A stretch of DNA of 64,000 nucleotides from Vibrio ponticus (lineage in GTDB: Bacteria; Pseudomonadota; Gammaproteobacteria; Enterobacterales; Vibrionaceae), in assembly GCF_009938225.1 (NCBI RefSeq), contig NZ_AP019657.1, positions 2,418,001 to 2,482,000 of the forward strand, given 5' to 3'. Shown here in pieces: positions 40,898 to 52,206 of the stretch; within the stretch, counting starts at the first letter, position 1; each line of letters begins with the position of its first letter. Made by a program: the position numbers and the translations under genes. The notes beneath the pieces were generated by a model. The model was not told the origin of the DNA and made no database searches. It saw only the letters and a list, made by a program, of their open reading frames with translations.

Positions 40898-42691
40898 TTA
40901 CGCAAGGCTTAATAGCGGAGCGCCAACAACGACTGAATCACCTTCTTTGACGTGAAGATCCTGAACTACACCACCACGAGCTGCGCGTACTTCAGTTTCC
41001 ATCTTCATCGCTTCAAGGATCAACAACACATCACCCTCAGCGACTTCAGAGCCACTTTGGACATTCACTTTAAAGATGTTACCCGCCAATGGCGCTGGAA
41101 CCGCTTCAGCATTACCAGACGCGACTGGCGCCGCTGCTGGAGCAGGGGCTTGCGCTGCGGCAGGCGTAACCGAAGTCAATTGCCCTTGAGGACCAACTTC
41201 AACATCATAAACTTGACCATCTACTTTGACACTGTAGGTCTCGATACCACCGGCGACAGGCGCTGCTGCTGGGGCAGCAACAGGAGCAGGTACTTCTTTG
41301 CCTGGTGCAGGTTCAAAGGCTTCAGGGTTATGACGGTTTTTAAGGAACTTAAGACCAACTTGTGGGAACAACGCATACGTCAGCACATCATCCACGGTAT
41401 CTTCAGCCAGAGAGATCCCCTCTTCTTTGGCTTTCGCTAGAAGATCATCTGTTAGCTTATCTAATTCAGATTTGAGAAGATCCGCCGGACGACAAGTAAT
41501 CGGTTCTGCACCATCAAGCACTCGCGCTTGCAACTCAGCATTCACTTCAGCTGGTGCCGCGCCATATTCACCTTTCAGCACGCCCGCAGTCTCTTTGGTG
41601 ATGCTCTTGTAGCGCTCGCCTGTTAGCACGTTGATCACCGCTTGTGTACCGACGATCTGTGACGTTGGCGTCACTAGAGGGATAAAGCCAAGATCTTGGC
41701 GTACACGAGGGATCTCTTCTAGCACTTCATCAATACGATCCGCAGCGCCTTGCTCTTTTAGCTGACCTTCCATGTTGGTCAGCATGCCACCAGGGACTTG
41801 AGCAATCAGAATACGTGAATCAACACCTTTTAACTGACCTTCCCATTTGGCGTATTTCTTACGCACTTCACGGAAGTAAGCCGCAATTGGCTCGAGTTGA
41901 TCCAGTTGTAGATTGGTATCGCGTTCAGTGCCTTGTAGCATCGCCACCACTGTTTCTGTTGGTGTATGGCCGTAAGTACAACTCATTGATGAAATCGCGG
42001 TATCGAGAATGTCTACCCCCGCTTCGACCGCTTTAACCGCAGTCGCCGTTGAAAGCCCGGTTGTCGCGTGACAATGCAGAGCAAGAGGTACATCACACGA
42101 TGCTTTAATACGAGTAACTAACTCTTCAGCTTCATATGGCTTAAGCAGACCCGCCATATCTTTAATACATAGCGAGTGACAACCCAGATCTTCAAGACGT
42201 TTCGCCAAATCCACCCAAGTATCCACATTATGAACCGGGCTAGTTGTGTATGACAGCGTGCCTTGTGCATGAGCGCCAACATCTACGGTCGCTTTGACCG
42301 CTTTTTGGAAGTTGCGAACGTCATTCATCGCATCAAAGATACGGAAAACGTCCATGCCGTTAGTATGGGCACGCTCAACAAATTTCTCGACAACATCGTC
42401 AGCATAGTGGCGGTAACCTAATAGGTTCTGACCGCGCAATAGCATTTGCATTGGCGTATTTGGCATTGCTTTTTTCAGCTCACGTAAACGCTCCCATGGA
42501 TCCTCACCCAAGAAGCGAATACACGAATCGAAAGTCGCACCACCCCAAGTTTCTAAAGACCAGTAACCGATTTTATCCAGCTCTGCGGCGATCGGTAACA
42601 TATCCTCGATACGCATACGCGTGGCAAATAATGATTGATGGGCGTCACGAAGTACCACATCGGTGATAGCTAGTGGTTTAGACATGCTCAT
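40898..42691 (-). CDS. oadA: Oxaloacetate decarboxylase, alpha subunit
   Basis: A 597-residue carboxyltransferase with biotin carrier. The N-terminal TIM barrel (about 5-300) starts [13 protein letters not shown] and includes LHCHATTG, which supplies metal-binding histidines. The middle PYC/OADA domain is followed by a proline/alanine-rich linker (about 455-525). The C-terminal biotinyl domain has EAMKMETE with biotinylated K563. It removes the C4 carboxyl of oxaloacetate and transfers it to biotin for OadB. Confidence 0.96.
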   Translation of the reverse strand: MSMSKPLAITDVVLRDAHQSLFATRMRIEDMLPIAAELDKIGYWSLETWGGATFDSCIRFLGEDPWERLRELKKAMPNTPMQMLLRGQNLLGYRHYADDVVEKFVERAHTNGMDVFRIFDAMNDVRNFQKAVKATVDVGAHAQGTLSYTTSPVHNVDTWVDLAKRLEDLGCHSLCIKDMAGLLKPYEAEELVTRIKASCDVPLALHCHATTGLSTATAVKAVEAGVDILDTAISSMSCTYGHTPTETVVAMLQGTERDTNLQLDQLEPIAAYFREVRKKYAKWEGQLKGVDSRILIAQVPGGMLTNMEGQLKEQGAADRIDEVLEEIPRVRQDLGFIPLVTPTSQIVGTQAVINVLTGERYKSITKETAGVLKGEYGAAPAEVNAELQARVLDGAEPITCRPADLLKSELDKLTDDLLAKAKEEGISLAEDTVDDVLTYALFPQVGLKFLKNRHNPEAFEPAPGKEVPAPVAAPAAAPVAGGIETYSVKVDGQVYDVEVGPQGQLTSVTPAAAQAPAPAAAPVASGNAEAVPAPLAGNIFKVNVQSGSEVAEGDVLLILEAMKMETEVRAARGGVVQDLHVKEGDSVVVGAPLLSLA

Positions 42692-42715
42692 TAACTCCTT
42701 TTAATCCTTTAATTG

Positions 42716-42970
42716 CTATTTAGCTGCAGAGGTACGGTACTGATGTACCGCGGCAGAGATAGCCGCTACGACCTTCGGGCTGACAGCAGAAGATGATTGA
42801 ACTGATTTATTTTGTACTGGGGTAGCAATCGGCTCTGGCACTTCCTCTGGCACTAACCGAGACATCAACCGAACGAGGTATACAAGAATTGTGAGGAAAA
42901 TGAATACTACCGACATCCCTGTAACCATCAGGGTGGCAGCATCAAATAATTGGCTTCCAATATTGTCCAT
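42716..42970 (-). CDS. oadG: Oxaloacetate decarboxylase, gamma subunit
   Basis: An 84-residue protein with one membrane helix (about 11-32, VTGMSVVFIFLTILVYLVRL) and a hydrophilic, proline-rich cytoplasmic tail, the usual shape of OadG that holds the pump together. ATG at 42970 has AAGGA six bases upstream; the 15-codon longer frame has no ribosome site. First gene of oadGAB, 24 bp before oadA. Confidence 0.93.
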   Translation of the reverse strand: MDNIGSQLFDAATLMVTGMSVVFIFLTILVYLVRLMSRLVPEEVPEPIATPVQNKSVQSSSAVSPKVVAAISAAVHQYRTSAAK

Positions 42971-43026
42971 TTTGCGTCCTTTCTTTGTCATCCTGACAAT
43001 TGGCTCAGCGATCAAGCTGTTACTTT

Positions 43027-43042
43027 GTGAAACTTATCACTT
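43027..43042. promoter_or_regulatory. Candidate CRP site upstream of oadG
   Basis: TGTGAAACTTATCACT matches TGTGA-N6-TCACA at nine of ten core positions. It is 57 bp upstream of the oadG start codon. The promoter elements themselves are not clear. Confidence 0.55.
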
Positions 43043-43371
43043 AATCGTGGCTGTACTTCACAGTACTAATATTGCCGTTGGATGCTTCCTATGATCCCGA
43101 CAAGAGGACTAGGATTATCTCGATTGATTAAATTTTGTCAATTTTGTTTAAGGCACACTTTATGATATTGCACATTTCTAGGGAAATATTCGTCACACAA
43201 ATCACATAAAGCTGGAATATTCGATATGAAAAGCACAAATAACTAGCGTTTATCCCACGTTATTCCAACTTTAGGGACTTTACTGCGATAGGCTTAAAAG
43301 TTCTGAAAATAGCGCTTAAAAAACAAGGCTTTGTATATGAAGGGTAACAATTATGCTAAATAATTGTTAAT

Positions 43372-43398
43372 AAAAAAACCCCACATTTCTGCGAGGCT
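43372..43398 (-). terminator. Terminator of the tRNA-Arg/Ser array
   Basis: On the minus strand CCTCGCA and TGTGGGG pair (with two G-U pairs) around GAAA, followed by seven T, just after the last tRNA-Arg. Confidence 0.75.
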
Positions 43399-43406
43399 TT
43401 CAATGA

Positions 43407-43483
43407 TGGCGCGCTCGAGAGGATTCGAACCTCTGACCGCCTGGTTCGTAGCCAGGTACTCTATCCAGCTGAGCTACGAGCGC
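43407..43483 (-). tRNA. tRNA-Arg (ACG), form A
   Basis: A 77-nt tRNA with encoded CCA. Acceptor GCGCTCG pairs with CGAGCGC; anticodon stem CCTGG/CCAGG with loop CTACGAA gives anticodon ACG. Last of the array in transcription order. Confidence 0.96.
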
Positions 43484-43538
43484 GCAATATTTTCGATATT
43501 GATTAAGTTAACCAACATCAGGTCTATGACCTAAATAG

Positions 43539-43615
43539 TGGCGCGTCCTGGAGGATTCGAACCTCCGACCGCCTGGTTCGTAGCCAGGTACTCTATCCAG
43601 CTGAGCTAAGGACGC
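43539..43615 (-). tRNA. tRNA-Arg (ACG), form B
   Basis: A 77-nt tRNA with encoded CCA. Same anticodon arm as form A, but the acceptor is GCGTCCT with AGGACGC and the T-stem is GGAGG rather than AGAGG. Confidence 0.96.
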
Positions 43616-43665
43616 ACGGGTTTTGATAATGATTAAATCACTATCAGGACTAAAGCCCTTAATAA

Positions 43666-43742
43666 TGGCGCGCTCGAGAGGATTCGAACCTCTGACCGCC
43701 TGGTTCGTAGCCAGGTACTCTATCCAGCTGAGCTACGAGCGC
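43666..43742 (-). tRNA. tRNA-Arg (ACG), form A
   Basis: Identical in sequence to the form A gene 259 bp to its left; encoded CCA. Confidence 0.96.
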
Positions 43743-43797
43743 GCAATGTTTTCGATATTGATTAAGTTAACCAACATCAGGTCTATGACCTAGAGAG

Positions 43798-43874
43798 TGG
43801 CGCGTCCTGGAGGATTCGAACCTCCGACCGCCTGGTTCGTAGCCAGGTACTCTATCCAGCTGAGCTAAGGACGC
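43798..43874 (-). tRNA. tRNA-Arg (ACG), form B
   Basis: Identical to the form B gene 259 bp to its left; encoded CCA. Confidence 0.96.
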
Positions 43875-43924
43875 ACGGGTTTCGATAATGATTAAATCAC
43901 TATCAGGACTAAAGCCCTTAATAA

Positions 43925-44001
43925 TGGCGCGCTCGAGAGGATTCGAACCTCTGACCGCCTGGTTCGTAGCCAGGTACTCTATCCAGCTGAGCTACGAGCG
44001 C
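43925..44001 (-). tRNA. tRNA-Arg (ACG), form A
   Basis: Third form A copy, again 259 bp from the previous one. Confidence 0.96.
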
Positions 44002-44095
44002 GCAATGTTTTCGATATCAATTATAGTTAATTGACATCAGGTCAACGACCTTTCTTTCTTGTTTGAAAAACTTAAATAAGCTTTCAAAAGAAAAG

Positions 44096-44172
44096 TGGCG
44101 CGTCCTGGAGGATTCGAACCTCCGACCGCCTGGTTCGTAGCCAGGTACTCTATCCAGCTGAGCTAAGGACGC
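44096..44172 (-). tRNA. tRNA-Arg (ACG), form B
   Basis: Third form B copy. The spacer to its left is 39 bp longer than in the other repeat units, so the period here is 298 bp. Confidence 0.96.
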
Positions 44173-44222
44173 ACGGGTTTCGATAATGATTAAATCACTA
44201 TCAGGACTAAAGCCCTTAATAA

Positions 44223-44299
44223 TGGCGCGCTCGAGAGGATTCGAACCTCTGACCGCCTGGTTCGTAGCCAGGTACTCTATCCAGCTGAGCTACGAGCGC
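44223..44299 (-). tRNA. tRNA-Arg (ACG), form A
   Basis: Fourth form A copy, adjacent to the first tRNA-Ser of the array. Confidence 0.96.
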
Positions 44300-44368
44300 G
44301 CAGATTGTGAAGCATATCACAAAATATTAGTTTTGAAACAAAAAAATTGACCTGCCGGTCAATAAAAA

Positions 44369-44461
44369 TGGCGGTGAAGGAGGGATTCGAACCCTCGATA
44401 CGGTATCAAGCCGTATACTCCCTTAGCAGGGGAGCGCCTTCAGCCTCTCGGCCACCTCACC
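44369..44461 (-). tRNA. tRNA-Ser (GCT)
   Basis: A 93-nt class II tRNA with encoded CCA. Acceptor GGTGAGG pairs with CTTCACC (one G-U); the anticodon stem CTCCC/GGGAG with loop CTGCTAA gives anticodon GCT. Long variable arm with TACGG/CCGTA. Confidence 0.96.
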
Positions 44462-44491
44462 GTTTTTTTATTATTCTCTACAAGTAGAGAA

Positions 44492-44568
44492 TGGCGCGCT
44501 CGAGAGGATTCGAACCTCTGACCGCCTGGTTCGTAGCCAGGTACTCTATCCAGCTGAGCTACGAGCGC
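44492..44568 (-). tRNA. tRNA-Arg (ACG), form A
   Basis: Fifth form A copy, lying between the two tRNA-Ser genes. Confidence 0.96.
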
Positions 44569-44632
44569 GCATTTGCTTTGTTTCAAAGCTATGCTCCGAA
44601 GAGCAATTCTTCTAAAAAAGAAGAAGCAAGAA

Positions 44633-44725
44633 TGGCGGTGAAGGAGGGATTCGAACCCTCGATACGGTATCAAGCCGTATACTCCCTTAGCAGGGGAGCG
44701 CCTTCAGCCTCTCGGCCACCTCACC
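44633..44725 (-). tRNA. tRNA-Ser (GCT)
   Basis: Second copy of the 93-nt tRNA-Ser(GCT), first in the transcript. E. coli has the same arrangement of serV followed by argV-type genes downstream of csrA. Confidence 0.96.
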
Positions 44726-44740
44726 GTCTTGCGGAGGCAC

Positions 44741-44768
44741 ATATTACGATTTACCAAAAATATGTCAA
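44741..44768 (-). promoter_or_regulatory. Promoter of the tRNA-Ser/Arg array
   Basis: Minus-strand TTGACA (44763-44768, perfect), a 16-bp spacer and TAATAT (44741-44746), followed by a GC-rich start region (GCCTCCGC), a stringent-type promoter about 16 bp upstream of the first tRNA-Ser. Confidence 0.85.
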
Positions 44769-44874
44769 ACACTTTCTTGGCAAATTTGAGAAAAATCTCG
44801 CCAACCGTTGTCAATTTAACCAAAGCGGTGTTTATTCACACTTTTTTGAGAGTTTTCCTTGCTCTGTACCCACA

Positions 44875-44903
44875 AAAAAAGCTGACCCGTAGTCAGCTTT
44901 TTC
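44875..44903 (-). terminator. Terminator of csrA
   Basis: AAAAAGCTGAC and GTCAGCTTTTT flank a short loop with a T-run on each strand, directly after the csrA stop. Confidence 0.9.
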
Positions 44904-44910
44904 TTAGCAA

Positions 44911-45108
44911 TTAGTAATTGCCTGATGCAACGTTACCGTTACCTTTCTCTGCCTGAATGCGCAAGTAGATTTCTTCGCGATGAACAGACACTTCTTTCGG
45001 AGCATTAACACCGATACGTACTTGGTTACCTTTCACACCTAGTACTGTTACTGTAACTTCATCACCAATCATTAGAGTTTCACCAACACGGCGAGTTAAA
45101 ATTAGCAT
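44911..45108 (-). CDS. csrA: Carbon storage regulator CsrA
   Basis: A 65-residue RNA-binding dimer that binds GGA motifs in leader RNAs and adjusts carbon metabolism, motility, biofilm and quorum sensing. [16 protein letters not shown] and the RNA-contacting [11 protein letters not shown] with R44-type arginine are present. ATG at 45108 has AAGGAG seven bases upstream; the longer frame from 45165 is not real. The gene lies between lysC and the tRNA-Ser/Arg array, as in many gammaproteobacteria. Confidence 0.97.
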   Translation of the reverse strand: MLILTRRVGETLMIGDEVTVTVLGVKGNQVRIGVNAPKEVSVHREEIYLRIQAEKGNGNVASGNY

Positions 45109-45201
45109 TCTGTGCTCCTTGAGTAATCTCTTAAAATTTCTTGCTACACAGCTATTATCCAACAAAAGTTATATTTTCGTAAACTCAATTCTTATTCGAA
45201 T

Positions 45202-46389
45202 CTAGCCTAGATATGCATGTTTTTGTAGGCAATCGTGTGCTTTGCTCGGCATTATATACGCTTGATGCAATAAATTCGCTGCACTATTCACACACTCTGG
45301 TAACAATGCGGTCGTTAAAGACCTCTCATCACTTTTCTGGTGGATAGCAGATATCTTGTGTTCGGCAAGCAATGAATTCAAAGATTCAGCGAGCTCTTGC
45401 GTATTAGCACCAACAGCGGTCAGCAAGCTAATCTGATGACGATCGGCTACTTTTCCCTGTAAGACCAATTCTAGTTTAGAGAAAGCGTCTTGCTTGACAA
45501 CAATACCGAACCATTCTGGGTGTTCAATCACATCCCAAATGTCAATTCCGATAAGTTGGCACTGTTTCTCTACGCTAATGAGTACAGGTTTAGCGACTTT
45601 AATCAAACACATATCGCGTTGAATCGCTAAGCCACAAACAGAGTGCAAACATTCATCACCTTTGACCAAACTACCCTGATTGACATCGAAAGTCGACAAG
45701 ACTCTCAAAGGAACCTGGTTTTCCCATGCATGTAACACTGAAGGAAGATGCAATACTTTCGCACCATGTCTAGCCATGCTTTCCATCGAGGGAAAATCAA
45801 TCACTTCAAGTTTGTGCGCACTTTCAACCACACGAGGGTCACAAGTATAAATACCATCCACATCCGTGAAGATTTGGCATTCGTCCGCTTGTAGTGCGCC
45901 AGCAAGTGCAACGGCGGTAGTATCTGAGCCACCACGACCTAAGGTAGTAATGTCACCACTCTCGGTAATACCTTGAAACCCAGCCACAATCACGATTTGG
46001 TCTTGCTCTAACAGCTTCAGAATTGGCGAAACATCTATTTGCTTTATCGTCGCGTCATTGTGTTGCTCATCGGTGACTATTCTTGCTTGCGCACCCGTTA
46101 ATGAGCGAGAGGGATAACCCATCTTATTCAGGGTCATTGCTAATAGAGCCATCGACACTTGTTCGCCGGCAGAAAGCAATACATCCAATTCACGAGCATT
46201 GGGTACGCTATCAATTTGTTGAGCTAAATCGACTAAGCGATTCGTCTCTCCAGACATAGCTGAAACCACGACAACCACTTGGTTGTCCGAATTTTTAGCG
46301 TTAATAATGTGCTGTGCAACTTGATGAATTCTTTCTATTGAACCCACCGATGTACCACCAAATTTCTGCACGATAAGAGGCTTTTTCAC
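45202..46389 (-). CDS. lysC: Aspartate kinase
   Basis: A 395-residue aspartokinase, first enzyme of the Lys/Thr/Met/diaminopimelate pathway. The kinase domain opens with VQKFGGTSVGS (about 7-17) and includes TTLGRGGSDTTAVALAGAL (about 158-176) and DVDGIYTCDPRVV, all typical. The C-terminal ~130 residues hold two ACT-like repeats that are quite divergent, so the feedback ligand cannot be predicted. It lies between alaS and csrA, the same order I recall for the V. cholerae chromosome. Confidence 0.9.
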   Translation of the reverse strand: MKKPLIVQKFGGTSVGSIERIHQVAQHIINAKNSDNQVVVVVSAMSGETNRLVDLAQQIDSVPNARELDVLLSAGEQVSMALLAMTLNKMGYPSRSLTGAQARIVTDEQHNDATIKQIDVSPILKLLEQDQIVIVAGFQGITESGDITTLGRGGSDTTAVALAGALQADECQIFTDVDGIYTCDPRVVESAHKLEVIDFPSMESMARHGAKVLHLPSVLHAWENQVPLRVLSTFDVNQGSLVKGDECLHSVCGLAIQRDMCLIKVAKPVLISVEKQCQLIGIDIWDVIEHPEWFGIVVKQDAFSKLELVLQGKVADRHQISLLTAVGANTQELAESLNSLLAEHKISAIHQKSDERSLTTALLPECVNSAANLLHQAYIMPSKAHDCLQKHAYLG

Positions 46390-46490
46390 CAGTCTTCACC
46401 TTCCTAAGACCAAGTCTCATTGTGCCGCTCAATTTACTTATTAAGCGGGATGAATCTAATCAAACATGTTGAATATGTTTGCTTCGCATA

Positions 46491-46523
46491 AAAAAGAACG
46501 CTCAACCATTTCTGGTTGAGCGT
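46491..46523 (-). terminator. Terminator of alaS
   Basis: ACGCTCAACCA and TGGTTGAGCGT form an 11-bp stem followed on the minus strand by TTCTTTTTTA. Confidence 0.9.
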
Positions 46524-46545
46524 AAATTACTCTAATGGAGAAGTC

Positions 46546-49128
46546 TTATAGACGCTCAGCAATCCAAGCTTCTACTGACTCCAACGCTGCTGGTAGCGCT
46601 GATGCATCAGTACCACCTGCTTGCGCCATATCTGGACGACCACCACCTTTACCACCAACTTGCTGAGCAACCATATTAACCAGTTCGCCCGCTTTCACTT
46701 TGCCAGTAAGATCTTTGGTTACGCCAGCGATTAGACCTACTTTGCCTTCCGCTACGTTGCCCAGCATGATAATGCCGCTACCTAGTTGGTTCTTAAGCTC
46801 ATCAACCATACCACGTAGTGCTTTGTTATCTGCGCCGTCTAGTTGAGAAACCAGAACTTTAACACCTGCAATCTCTTTTACTTGGCTAGTTAGGCTAGCA
46901 CTCGCTTGAGAGGCAAGTTTGTCTTTCAGCTGCTGAATTTCTTTCTCTAGCGCTTTCGCTTTGTTCGCTGCATCTGAAAGCTTCGCTTCGTACTTATCTT
47001 GCTGAGCTTCAATTGCATCTAGCGCTGCTTCACCCGTTACCGCTTCAATACGACGGATGCCTGCTGCGATACCACCTTCTGACGTAATCTTGAATAGACC
47101 AATGTCACCAGTGTTAGACGCGTGGATACCACCACATAGCTCAGTTGAGAAATCACCCATAGATAGTACGCGAACTTCATCATCGTACTTCTCACCGAAT
47201 AGTGCCATAGCACCTTTCTGCTTCGCAGACTCAATATCCATGATATTGGTTTCGATGTTGTGGTTACGACGAATTTGCGCGTTCACGAGACGCTCAACTT
47301 CTTTTAGCTCAGCCGCTGTCACACCTTCTAGGTGAGAGAAGTCAAAACGTAGGTTTTCAGCTTTCACTAGAGAGCCTTTCTGCGTTACGTGCTCACCCAA
47401 TACTTTACGTAGTGCTGCGTGTAGCAAGTGTGTTGCAGAGTGGTTCAATGTAATTGCTGCGCGGCGCAGTGCATCAACGAGAGTTTGTGCTTTGTCGCCC
47501 TTCGCAATCACGCCCTCAGTCAGCTCACCGTGGTGTGCAATCGCATTACCCAGTTTCTGTGTATCTTCTACTTTGAATAAACCTGATTCAGTTTTGATCA
47601 CACCAGCATCACCACATTGACCGCCTGACTCAGCGTAGAATGGGGTTTCTTCAAGGATAAGGATCGCCTTATCACCTGCTGATAGAGATTCAACTTCGTT
47701 GCCTTCAACAAACATTGCTGCTACTGCACTTGAACCTTCTGTCGCTGCGTAACCGCAGAACTCAGTTTGTGCGTCAGTTTTGATTGCGGCATTGTAGTCA
47801 GTACCGAATTGACCAGCTTCGCGAGCACGTTGACGTTGCTCTTCCATCGCTTTCTCAAAACCTTCTTCGTCGATCGCGAAATCACGCTCACGAGCTACGT
47901 CGTTAGTTAAGTCAGCTGGGAAGCCGTAAGTGTCGTAAAGTTTAAATACGGTTTCGCCGTCTAGTACTTTACCGTCTAGGTTATCTAAAGCTTCGTTTAG
48001 AATTGTCATGCCACGTTCAAGAGTACGTCCGAAGTTCTCTTCTTCGATACGTAGAACTTTTTCAACAACCGCTTGTTGACGTTTTAGTTCTTCGCCTGCT
48101 GTACCCATGATCTCTGCCAATACGCCAACCAACTTGTGGAAGAATGCGCCTTGAGCACCGACTTTGTTACCGTGACGAACTGCACGACGGATGATACGAC
48201 GTAAAACGTAACCACGACCTTCGTTTGAAGGCATAACGCCATCAACGATTAGGAATGAACATGAACGAATGTGGTCAGCAATTACACGTAGAGACTGGTT
48301 AGATAGGTCTTCACAACCTGTCACTTCAGCCGCTGCTTTAATCAGTGTTTGGAATACATCGATTTCGTAGTTTGAGTGAACGCCTTGCATGATTGCAGAG
48401 ATACGCTCGATACCCATACCCGTGTCAACAGATGGCTTTGGAAGTGGTTCCATTGTGCCGTCTGCATGACGGTTGAACTGCATGAATACGTTGTTCCAGA
48501 TCTCGATAAAACGGTCACCGTCTTCTTCAGGAGAGCCAGGACGACCACCCCAAATGTGTTCACCGTGATCGTAGAAGATTTCAGTACAAGGACCACAAGG
48601 ACCTGTGTCACCCATTTGCCAGAAGTTATCTGACTCGTATGCTTTGCCGCCTTCTTTATCACCGATACGTACGATGCGATCAGCTGGGATACCAATTTTT
48701 TGGTTCCAGATATCAAACGCTTCATCATCTGTCTCGTATACCGTTACTAGTAGACGATCTTTTGGTAGTTGTAGCGTTTCAGTCAGGAATTCCCATGCGT
48801 AAGCAATCGCGTCTTCTTTGAAGTAATCACCGAAGCTGAAGTTACCTAGCATTTCGAAGAATGTGTGGTGACGTGCAGTAAAACCTACGTTTTCTAGGTC
48901 ATTGTGTTTACCACCAGCACGTACACAGCGTTGGGCCGTAGTTGCTCGTGTGTAGGCGCGTTTTTCTAAACCTAAGAAACAATCCTTGAATTGGTTCATA
49001 CCTGCGTTAGTGAAAAGCAGGGTTGGGTCGTTATGCGGTACTAACGATGAACTTTCTACGATTTGGTGTCCTTTGCTTTCAAAGAACTTGAGGAACGCGT
49101 TACGAACCTCATCTGTGCTCATGTACAT
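46546..49128 (-). CDS. alaS: Alanine-tRNA ligase
   Basis: An 860-residue class II synthetase. The N-terminal catalytic domain includes [17 protein letters not shown] and motif 2 around [16 protein letters not shown]. The tRNA-recognition domain follows. The editing domain has the zinc motif [12 protein letters not shown] (about 570-581) with a later [10 protein letters not shown]. The C-terminal oligomerisation/C-Ala domain ends with [18 protein letters not shown] at 49128 (MYMSTDEV) has GGAAG six bases upstream; longer starts are unsupported. Confidence 0.97.
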   Translation of the reverse strand: MYMSTDEVRNAFLKFFESKGHQIVESSSLVPHNDPTLLFTNAGMNQFKDCFLGLEKRAYTRATTAQRCVRAGGKHNDLENVGFTARHHTFFEMLGNFSFGDYFKEDAIAYAWEFLTETLQLPKDRLLVTVYETDDEAFDIWNQKIGIPADRIVRIGDKEGGKAYESDNFWQMGDTGPCGPCTEIFYDHGEHIWGGRPGSPEEDGDRFIEIWNNVFMQFNRHADGTMEPLPKPSVDTGMGIERISAIMQGVHSNYEIDVFQTLIKAAAEVTGCEDLSNQSLRVIADHIRSCSFLIVDGVMPSNEGRGYVLRRIIRRAVRHGNKVGAQGAFFHKLVGVLAEIMGTAGEELKRQQAVVEKVLRIEEENFGRTLERGMTILNEALDNLDGKVLDGETVFKLYDTYGFPADLTNDVARERDFAIDEEGFEKAMEEQRQRAREAGQFGTDYNAAIKTDAQTEFCGYAATEGSSAVAAMFVEGNEVESLSAGDKAILILEETPFYAESGGQCGDAGVIKTESGLFKVEDTQKLGNAIAHHGELTEGVIAKGDKAQTLVDALRRAAITLNHSATHLLHAALRKVLGEHVTQKGSLVKAENLRFDFSHLEGVTAAELKEVERLVNAQIRRNHNIETNIMDIESAKQKGAMALFGEKYDDEVRVLSMGDFSTELCGGIHASNTGDIGLFKITSEGGIAAGIRRIEAVTGEAALDAIEAQQDKYEAKLSDAANKAKALEKEIQQLKDKLASQASASLTSQVKEIAGVKVLVSQLDGADNKALRGMVDELKNQLGSGIIMLGNVAEGKVGLIAGVTKDLTGKVKAGELVNMVAQQVGGKGGGRPDMAQAGGTDASALPAALESVEAWIAERL

Positions 49129-49419
49129 GCAGCTCTTCCTGAAAATAGTCGAGATAGAATTTTGCTGTATTGTACACATAAGCGTGTGCTAGATGCTATA
49201 CCCATCTCACCTCAAGATGCATGGTTTGGTATGTATAAGAGGGAAGTTAAATCGTGGTGGTATTGACGAGCGATGTGCCCGACTCTGCTAAGGGTTTCTG
49301 TTTCAACAATAGCTACTAAAAAAACGGCTATAAGACCAAGCTGTTAGGGTTAAAACCCTCCTCTGTGACACAACCGAAAGAATCCCACCTTGAGCTTTTG
49401 GTTCATGGTAGGCTAAAAC
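49129..49419. other. Intergenic region upstream of alaS
   Basis: About 290 bp (343 bp to the tpl stop if the terminator is counted). It should contain the alaS promoter, but no clear -35/-10 pair stands out. A stretch near 49200-49230 containing CCTCAAGATGCATGG looks like a short element I associate with Vibrio intergenic regions, but this is only an impression. Confidence 0.4.
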
Positions 49420-49448
49420 GAAGAAAGCCCCCTAAATTAGGGGGCTTA
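49420..49448 (-). terminator. Terminator of the tyrosine phenol-lyase gene
   Basis: AAGCCCCCTAA and TTAGGGGGCTT form an 11-bp GC-rich stem, followed by TTCTTCG on the minus strand, 24 bp after the stop. Confidence 0.85.
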
Positions 49449-49471
49449 GTAACTCAGCTAACAGCTAACTA

Positions 49472-50881
<1,410 letters not shown>

Positions 50882-51150
50882 TTAATGGTCATATTCTTTA
50901 TTTAATTGGGTGTATCCCCAAACTTCGAAGCCATTAGAATATTTTTTCCGGATTAAGGGAATAGCTGTTCAAGCGGTATAAATTGGAGCTCTCGTATAAA
51001 AAACTAAACGGCAACTTTATTGCCAAAACAAGATATTATAGACGTTGTTTTTCTGATTTATTTGATGGATCGGTATTGTACAAGACCATTTATTTTGTTA
51101 GCCATTACCCATTATGAGATTCAGTTAACACTTTAATACGTACATTTAAC

Positions 51151-51168
51151 TGTACGGAATTATTTACA
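51151..51168. promoter_or_regulatory. Candidate TyrR box upstream of tpl
   Basis: TGTACG-N6-TTTACA matches the TyrR consensus TGTAAA-N6-TTTACA with one perfect half and two mismatches in the other. It lies about 290 bp upstream of tpl. The tpl promoters of C. freundii are activated by TyrR from distant boxes. Confidence 0.45.
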
Positions 51169-51600
51169 CACAAGCAATTAGAGCCCAAAACGGCGTAATT
51201 AGCACCAATATTTACACCACAGCAACAACATCAACCAGATAATTTAATGTTTAAAGGGCTTTAAAGCCCCCAAAAAAGTGCAAAATAATGGTTGCTTTGG
51301 TGCAGTTAGTCCAAAATATCATCAAATCAAACTTGAACCAGATCTCATTTATAAATTTAATTTAATTTTATAGCCAGTTTTATTACTCCATTTGTTAATA
51401 ATAATGGTGTATTTATTTATTAATTAAACAAAAATAATTAATATCAGCCTGCGATGATTACAATTAATATCTGTGGCAATTAAATTAAATCGATCAACAA
51501 ATAATCAGGGTTAAATTAAAAGGCAAAATCAAAACAATTTAATTAATAAACGCAATCTAGAGGCTACAAATATACCTGGCATTATTTATAGATATAATAT

Positions 51601-51622
51601 TAAAGTGCTCTAGATCACATTT
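51601..51622. promoter_or_regulatory. CRP-like site in the tpl-recA gap
   Basis: This 22-bp site matches the E. coli CRP consensus at 19 positions, with a perfect CTAGATCACATTT right part and GTG in the left half. It is about 740 bp upstream of tpl, far for direct activation, so it may serve an unrecognised promoter or a long leader. Confidence 0.6.
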
Positions 51623-51852
51623 TAAAATAGATAAATAATATCGGTTCTATTCTCAGTGAGTCGACCTCTCAGAAAAAGTTCAGCCATCAGCTAGCACCAG
51701 CTAACATCACAGGCTTTCGTCACTAAAGGGGCAGTACAAAGGCTTTCATCGTCCTATTGGTGAAATGGCTGCAACCGTTCTCCGCCCCACCATTAGAAAA
51801 CGATAGCCAAACTAGCTAACAATCCACTCAAGAGAGTCAGCGTACTATTTTA

Positions 51853-51909
51853 GCTGTGGCTGTGGCTGTGGCTGTGGCTGTGGCTGTGGCTGTGGCTGTG
51901 GCTGTGGCT
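51853..51909. repeat. Hexanucleotide microsatellite, GCTGTG x9.5
   Basis: Nine perfect GCTGTG units plus GCT in a row. Such arrays change copy number by slippage. Confidence 0.95.
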
Positions 51910-51947
51910 ACTAGCCTAAAAAGACTCGTTCTTCCTGCAAGTCATCC

Positions 51948-52010
51948 GAGAAGAGATAAAGGTGAAGCGAGAAGAGATAAAGGTGAAGCGAGAAGAGATA
52001 AAGGTGAAGT
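51948..52010. repeat. Three tandem 21-bp repeats
   Basis: Three adjacent copies of a 21-bp unit beginning GAGAAGAGATAAAGG, starting at 51948, 51969 and 51990; only the last base of the third differs (C to T). Confidence 0.95.
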
Positions 52011-52080
52011 GAGAAGTGAGAAGTGAGAAGTGAGAAGTGAGAAGTGAGAAGTGAGAAGTGAGAAGTGAGAAGTGAGAAGT
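52011..52080. repeat. Heptanucleotide microsatellite, GAGAAGT x10
   Basis: Ten perfect GAGAAGT units (70 bp) directly abutting the 21-bp repeats, from whose ends (GTGAAGT, GAGAAG) they look derived. Confidence 0.95.
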
Positions 52081-52100
52081 GAGAAAAAAGAATAAGAGAA

Positions 52101-52172
52101 AGAAAGATAGAAAGATAGAAAGATAGAAAGATAGAAAGATAGAAAGATAGAAAGATAGAAAGATAGAAAGAC
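52101..52172. repeat. Octanucleotide microsatellite, AGAAAGAT x8 plus variant
   Basis: Eight perfect AGAAAGAT units and a ninth ending in C. Open frames in all three minus-strand phases across 51911-52220 are products of the repeat composition and are not called as genes. Confidence 0.95.
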
Positions 52173-52175
52173 AAG

Positions 52176-52206
52176 ATAAAACAAAGCCCCGCATGATGCG
52201 AGGCTT
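52176..52206 (-). terminator. Terminator of recA
   Basis: AAGCCTCGCAT and ATGCGGGGCTT pair (one G-U) on the minus strand, followed by TGTTTTATC. It lies just before the microsatellites in transcription order. Confidence 0.85.

Larger units (their letters stand above)
43016..43406. other. Intergenic region between oadG and the tRNA-Arg array
   Basis: About 390 bp with no gene seen. It contains the upstream region of oadG with a candidate CRP site (43027-43042) and, at the right end, the terminator of the tRNA array (43372-43398). Confidence 0.55.

Noticed and set aside
44440..44892. Open frames across the tRNA-Ser/Arg genes on both strands
   Set aside because: They translate tRNA sequence (GFEPL, GFEPSIRY-type peptides) and have no coding support.
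51251..51322. TnaC-like leader peptide (23 codons with one Trp, minus strand)
   Set aside because: No ribosome-binding site and no WFNxD-type motif, and the downstream enzyme is not tryptophanase.
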